Positions 60,683 to 64,000 of a stretch of DNA of 64,000 bases are shown here, piece after piece (the first letter of the stretch is position 1; each line of letters begins with the position of its first letter). The notes below the pieces were generated by a model that was not told where the DNA came from, did no database searches, and worked only from the letters and a program-made list of their open reading frames with translations. Source of the DNA: RHLJ01 sp965601955 (lineage in GTDB: Bacteria; Bacteroidota; Rhodothermia; Balneolales; Balneolaceae); NCBI GenBank assembly GCA_965601955.1, contig OZ271855.1, positions 3,720,001 through 3,784,000 of the forward strand. Reading direction: 5' to 3'. Both the position numbers and the translations under genes were made by a program.

Positions 60683-60922
60683 GGCACTACCCCTAACTTC
60701 TAATGTTGACTCTAATTATACATTTTCCAAAGCAGAAATGCCTTAATTTATTTTTCAAGAATCCTGGGCACTTCTCTTCTTTCTTCCAACATTATACGGC
60801 TCGCTCTGGATTGACCTGGCTTTTCTTGAATATTTAAAAAAAAGCGCTCCCACTTTTGTTTATCTAAATGATGTATTTCATTATGTTGGAGATGTTGGGC
60901 AAAACTAAAGTTGGAGGTTCCA

Positions 60923-62044
60923 TTGACTATCGCAGTTTTAAAAGAAACCGCAGAATACGAACGCAGAGTTGCACTTACTCCGGATGTCGTCTCTCAGCTA
61001 GTTAAGAAAGAACTGGAAGTTTGGGTTGAAAAAGATGCTGGGGTAAATGCAAACTTCCCCGATGAGCATTACACCAAAGCAGGTGCAAATATCATCGCTG
61101 ACAGAACCGCCATCCTTACCGGCTCTGATGTCATTCTCGCTGTTCAAACACCTCCAGAAGAAGATTTAAAACAGATAAAAGCTGATGCTGCACTCATATG
61201 CTTTCTATGGGCTCTTCAACATCCTGAGCTTGTTGAACTTTTGAAAAGTAAGGGTATTTCTGCGCTCGGCATGGATGCAATCCCAAGAATATCCAGAGCG
61301 CAAAATATGGATGCTCTTTCTTCGATGAGTTCTATTGCTGGATATAAAGCATCACTTATTGCTGCAGGTACTCTTGATAAATACTTCCCCATGATGATGA
61401 CTGCTGCTGGGACCATTCCTCCTTCAAAAGCCTTGATTCTTGGTGCTGGAGTTGCAGGCTTACAAGCCATAGCAACCTGCCGAAAGCTCGGCGCAGTAGT
61501 TGAGGCTTATGATGTCCGCCCTGTAGTTAAGGAACAGGTAGAAAGTCTGGGAGCTAAATTTGTAGAGATTCCCTTGGAAGAAGAAAACACCGAAACCAAA
61601 GGGGGGTATGCAAAAGAGCTTTCCAAAGATAGCCAGGAACGGCAAAAACAGGTTATTCATGAGCACGTTAAAAAATCGGATATAGTGATTACTACTGCCC
61701 TTATTCCGGGACGACCTGCGCCTCTGCTGGTTACTAAAGAAATGGTGAATGACATGAAACCGGGGTCTGTAATCGTCGATCTTGCTGCGGAGAATGGAGG
61801 AAATTGTGAGCTAACCGAAGCAGGTAAAACGGTTAATACAAGTGGGGTAAATATCGTAGGCCCTATTAATCTGCCAAGTCAGCTATCTAATCACGCTAGT
61901 ATGTTATATGCCAAAAACATGCTGAACCTGTTAAATCTTCTCATAAAAGAGGGTGCAACGGAGTTCAACTTTGAAGATGAAATTCTTTTGAATACTACCA
62001 TTACCCACCAGGGTAAAATCGTCTCTCCATCAATTAAGAATTAG
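60923..62044 (+). CDS. pntA1: NAD(P) transhydrogenase alpha-1 subunit
   Basis: NAD(H)-binding domain I of the proton-pumping transhydrogenase that makes NADPH from NADH and NADP. Start is set at TTG 60923, five bases after a GGAGG, giving MTIAVLKETAEYERRVALTP; an upstream TTG at 60911 would lie inside the ribosome site. About 373 residues, with the Rossmann motif GAGVAGLQAIATCRKLGA and RIAQNMDALSSMSSIAGYKA-type helix (here RAQNMDALSSMSSIAGYKA). The last residues, Ser-Ile-Lys-Asn, are encoded by the AT-rich repeat word. Three-gene (split) operon. Confidence 0.94.
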   Translation: MTIAVLKETAEYERRVALTPDVVSQLVKKELEVWVEKDAGVNANFPDEHYTKAGANIIADRTAILTGSDVILAVQTPPEEDLKQIKADAALICFLWALQHPELVELLKSKGISALGMDAIPRISRAQNMDALSSMSSIAGYKASLIAAGTLDKYFPMMMTAAGTIPPSKALILGAGVAGLQAIATCRKLGAVVEAYDVRPVVKEQVESLGAKFVEIPLEEENTETKGGYAKELSKDSQERQKQVIHEHVKKSDIVITTALIPGRPAPLLVTKEMVNDMKPGSVIVDLAAENGGNCELTEAGKTVNTSGVNIVGPINLPSQLSNHASMLYAKNMLNLLNLLIKEGATEFNFEDEILLNTTITHQGKIVSPSIKN

Positions 62045-62071
62045 GAATATGCTTGCCTATTCCTAATTCTT
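62036..62071. repeat. Hairpin over the pntA1 stop codon
   Basis: AAGAATTAGGAATA (62036-62049) and TATTCCTAATTCTT (62058-62071) are perfect reverse complements with an eight-base loop. The left arm overlaps the last codons and stop of pntA1, and it lies within the transhydrogenase operon. Confidence 0.85.
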
Positions 62072-62091
62072 CTAGTCCTAATTAACTAACA

Positions 62092-62382
62092 ATGTCTGCT
62101 TTAATTTTTTCCCTTTTCATTTTTGTGCTCGCCTGCTTTATAGGCTTTGAGCTAATTTCGAAAGTTCCTCCTACCCTTCACACTCCTTTGATGAGTGGAG
62201 CTAATGCCATTTCCGGGATTACCATAGTGGGAGCTTTAATAGTTGCCGGATCTCTGGGTGAAGAGCTTGGTAAATGGATTGGTTTTGCGGCCATCATACT
62301 TGCTACAATTAATGTGGTTGGAGGTTTTATGGTTACCGACCGCATGCTGGAGATGTTCAAGAAAAAGGAGGATGACAAATGA
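62092..62382 (+). CDS. pntA2: NAD(P) transhydrogenase alpha-2 subunit
   Basis: Small membrane subunit (96 residues, three hydrophobic segments) with TLHTPLMSGANAISGITIVGAL, shared with the C-terminal part of fused PntA (quoted in pieces: TLHTPLMSGANAISG). It forms the proton channel with PntB. Starts 47 bases after pntA1 and overlaps pntB by four bases (ATGA). Confidence 0.95.
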   Translation: MSALIFSLFIFVLACFIGFELISKVPPTLHTPLMSGANAISGITIVGALIVAGSLGEELGKWIGFAAIILATINVVGGFMVTDRMLEMFKKKEDDK

Positions 62383-63803
62383 TTAGTCAACTCTTACCTG
62401 AAGCCATAGCAGCCTGGCTTCCTGACTCTATTCAACTTCTTTACCTGGTAGCAACTGCTTTTTTTATTCGTGGATTAAAACTCCTGAATTCACCCGCTAC
62501 TGCCAGAAAAGGAAATCAGCTTGCTGCTACCGGAATGTTGAATGGGGTGATTGTCACTTTATTTGACCAGCAAATTATCTCTTTTGAGCTCATCATTATT
62601 GGGGTGATTATAGGTAGCCTTATCGGAGTACTTCTCGCTAAAAAAGTAGCCATGACAGCTATGCCTGAGCTTGTGGCTGTATTCAATGGATTTGGTGGTG
62701 CAGCCTCTGCCTTAGTAGCATGGGGTGAATTTGCCAGAACTACAGATATTTCAGTTTTCGATACAACCAGTTTGGTAACAATTGGGCTCAGTATTTTTAT
62801 TGGAGCCCTTACTTTTACGGGTAGCTTTATCGCTTTTGGAAAACTAAAGGGATTCATTTCCGGAAATGCGATCACATTCCCAGGGCTCAATGTCATTAAC
62901 ATTGCTTCGATGCTGGGTGTTTTAGTGTTAATTGGAGTATTCACTTTTGATGCCTCTAACACCACCATTTTTTGGGTGATCATTGGAGTTTCTTTGCTAA
63001 TTGGGATCACTTCAGTTATTCCAATCGGGGGAGCAGATATGCCGGTAGTTATTTCTCTATTAAACTCTTACTCAGGTATCGCTGCTTCTATGGCTGGTTT
63101 TGTGCTCGGTAATAACCTGCTTATCGTTTCAGGAGCACTGGTTGGAGCTGCCGGACTCATCCTTACCAATATCATGTGCAAGGCAATGAATCGCTCGCTG
63201 GCAAATGTAATCTTTGGCTCCTTTGGTGGTGATGGCGGAGCAGGGGGTGCTGGTGGAGCTGGCGGTGATAAATCAGTAAATGAGACTTCTGCTGATGATT
63301 TAGCCATTCAAATCGCTTATGCCAGCAAGGTTGTTATTGTACCTGGATATGGATTGGCAGTAGCTCAGGCGCAGCATATTATCAAGGAAGTTGCTACAAA
63401 ACTTGAAGCCAGAGGCGTACAGGTTAAATATGGCGTTCACCCGGTTGCCGGAAGAATGCCTGGTCATATGAACGTACTTCTTGCCGAGGCTGATGTGCCT
63501 TATGATTTATTATATGATATGGATCAAATTAACCCGGAATTTTCTACTACGGATGTTGTGCTAATCATTGGAGCCAATGACGTGGTAAATCCAATGGCTA
63601 AAACTTCACCAGGAAGCCCCATATATGGCATGCCTATCCTTGATGTTGACGAAGCCAAAAGAACCGTTGTATTTAAACGCAGCTTAAGCGTAGGTTATGC
63701 CGGCATCGATAACCCTCTTTTTTATGAACAGAAAAACCAAATGTTTTTTGGGGACGCGAAAAAGAGTCTTCAGGCGTTGAATGAAGCGTTAAATGAGGTT
63801 TAA
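62379..63803 (+). CDS. pntB: NAD(P) transhydrogenase beta subunit
   Basis: The 474 residues comprise a membrane part (about 1-265, with eight or nine helices), a short glycine/alanine linker (GGDGGAGGAGGAGG) and the NADP(H)-binding domain III with VPGYGLAVAQAQH, GVHPVAGRMPGHMNVLLAEA and IGANDVVNPMA. All these are standard, so the enzyme should be complete with the two alpha genes. The FKBP-like gene starts eight bases downstream and may be co-transcribed. Confidence 0.96.
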   Translation: MISQLLPEAIAAWLPDSIQLLYLVATAFFIRGLKLLNSPATARKGNQLAATGMLNGVIVTLFDQQIISFELIIIGVIIGSLIGVLLAKKVAMTAMPELVAVFNGFGGAASALVAWGEFARTTDISVFDTTSLVTIGLSIFIGALTFTGSFIAFGKLKGFISGNAITFPGLNVINIASMLGVLVLIGVFTFDASNTTIFWVIIGVSLLIGITSVIPIGGADMPVVISLLNSYSGIAASMAGFVLGNNLLIVSGALVGAAGLILTNIMCKAMNRSLANVIFGSFGGDGGAGGAGGAGGDKSVNETSADDLAIQIAYASKVVIVPGYGLAVAQAQHIIKEVATKLEARGVQVKYGVHPVAGRMPGHMNVLLAEADVPYDLLYDMDQINPEFSTTDVVLIIGANDVVNPMAKTSPGSPIYGMPILDVDEAKRTVVFKRSLSVGYAGIDNPLFYEQKNQMFFGDAKKSLQALNEALNEV

Positions 63804-63811
63804 CATTATTT

Positions 63812-64000
63812 ATGAAGCATAATCCACTTATTCTCACTCTCTCAATTCTTTTAATTTTCCTTTCCGGATGTAGAGACGATTGTTCCGATCCCAATGTAGC
63901 TGTAGATGAAAATCAACTTGCAGAGGACATAGCAGCCATCGATGCTTACCTGGCTCAAGAAGGCATTGAAGCAGAAGAACACCCCTCTGGCTTTCGATAT
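63812..64000 (+). CDS. FKBP-type peptidyl-prolyl isomerase-like lipoprotein (5' part)
   Basis: Opening of a lipoprotein: MKHNPLILTLSILLIFLSGC gives a lipobox LSGC. It continues with an aspartate/asparagine-rich stretch and EDIAAIDAYLAQEGIEAEEH and PSGFRY, which resemble the region just before FKBP domains in Bacteroidota lipoproteins. 63 residues fit in the window; the frame is open at the end. The catalytic domain itself is not visible, so the name is tentative. Confidence 0.6.
   Translation, partial: MKHNPLILTLSILLIFLSGCRDDCSDPNVAVDENQLAEDIAAIDAYLAQEGIEAEEHPSGFRY

Overview
The window looks like chromosome from a Bacteroidota-type bacterium, most likely of the Balneolales/Rhodothermales side. 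Supporting signs are a division and cell wall cluster in Bacteroidota order, a type IX secretion C-terminal sorting domain of the NPFNPST type, TonB receptors with carboxypeptidase-like N-domains, families largely confined to that phylum (DUF4249, DUF5916, DUF5117-type metalloproteases, DUF6029-like barrels), and few Shine-Dalgarno sequences with several TTG starts. Species cannot be fixed from sequence alone. I saw no rRNA, tRNA, CRISPR, transposase or phage genes.

Layout. 1-9029: division/wall operon (mraY 3' end, murD, ftsW, murG, murC, ftsQ, ftsA, ftsZ) with overlapping or touching genes. 9030-9364: a gene-free stretch packed with hairpins. 9365-16692: two tandem small membrane proteins, a TauE/SafE exporter with a PhzF-like enzyme, mutS2, a CMD-family protein and a large SGNH hydrolase. 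16852-26385: an envelope redox and metal region (TlpA-like protein, DUF6029-like barrel, two sister CPHC redoxins, a TonB receptor with a CxxC in its plug, a DtxR/MntR regulator, another thioredoxin-fold protein and a SpoIIE phosphatase). 26470-41821: mixed metabolism and transport (NRDE protein, NhaC antiporter, gltX, WbqC-like, a TonB receptor with DUF4249 lipoprotein, a 39-codon membrane peptide before a sodium symporter, ClbS/DfsB-like, ACT-GNAT fusion, VOC, DUF5916, sterol desaturase-like). 42008-47746: two large exported proteins (BNR/VPS10-like propeller and zinc metalloprotease). 47854-55651: a tight minus-strand operon (priA, GCS2-CBS protein, AstE/AspA-like, scpB, rluB-type synthase, hydrolase). 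55945-64000: S23-like four-helix protein, comM/yifB, DUF4342 protein, trxB, a three-repeat lipoprotein, the three-gene proton-translocating transhydrogenase and the start of an FKBP-like lipoprotein.

How genes work together. The first block makes lipid II and the division ring. The 16.8-26.4 kb block places thioredoxin-fold proteins at different predicted envelope locations beside a TonB receptor and a metal-dependent repressor; a strong palindrome in the receptor's leader resembles DtxR/MntR-family operators, so metal-controlled uptake is the best hypothesis. trxB and pnt both concern NADPH and thiol balance, but nothing in the sequence ties them to that block.

Most unusual features: (1) a family of AT-rich inverted-repeat elements between genes whose ends supply the last codons and stop codons of five genes; (2) the redox/metal block; (3) a PriA helicase with two of eight zinc cysteines changed to serine; (4) an unlisted 39-codon membrane peptide directly before a sodium symporter; (5) a three-repeat lipoprotein of unknown family.
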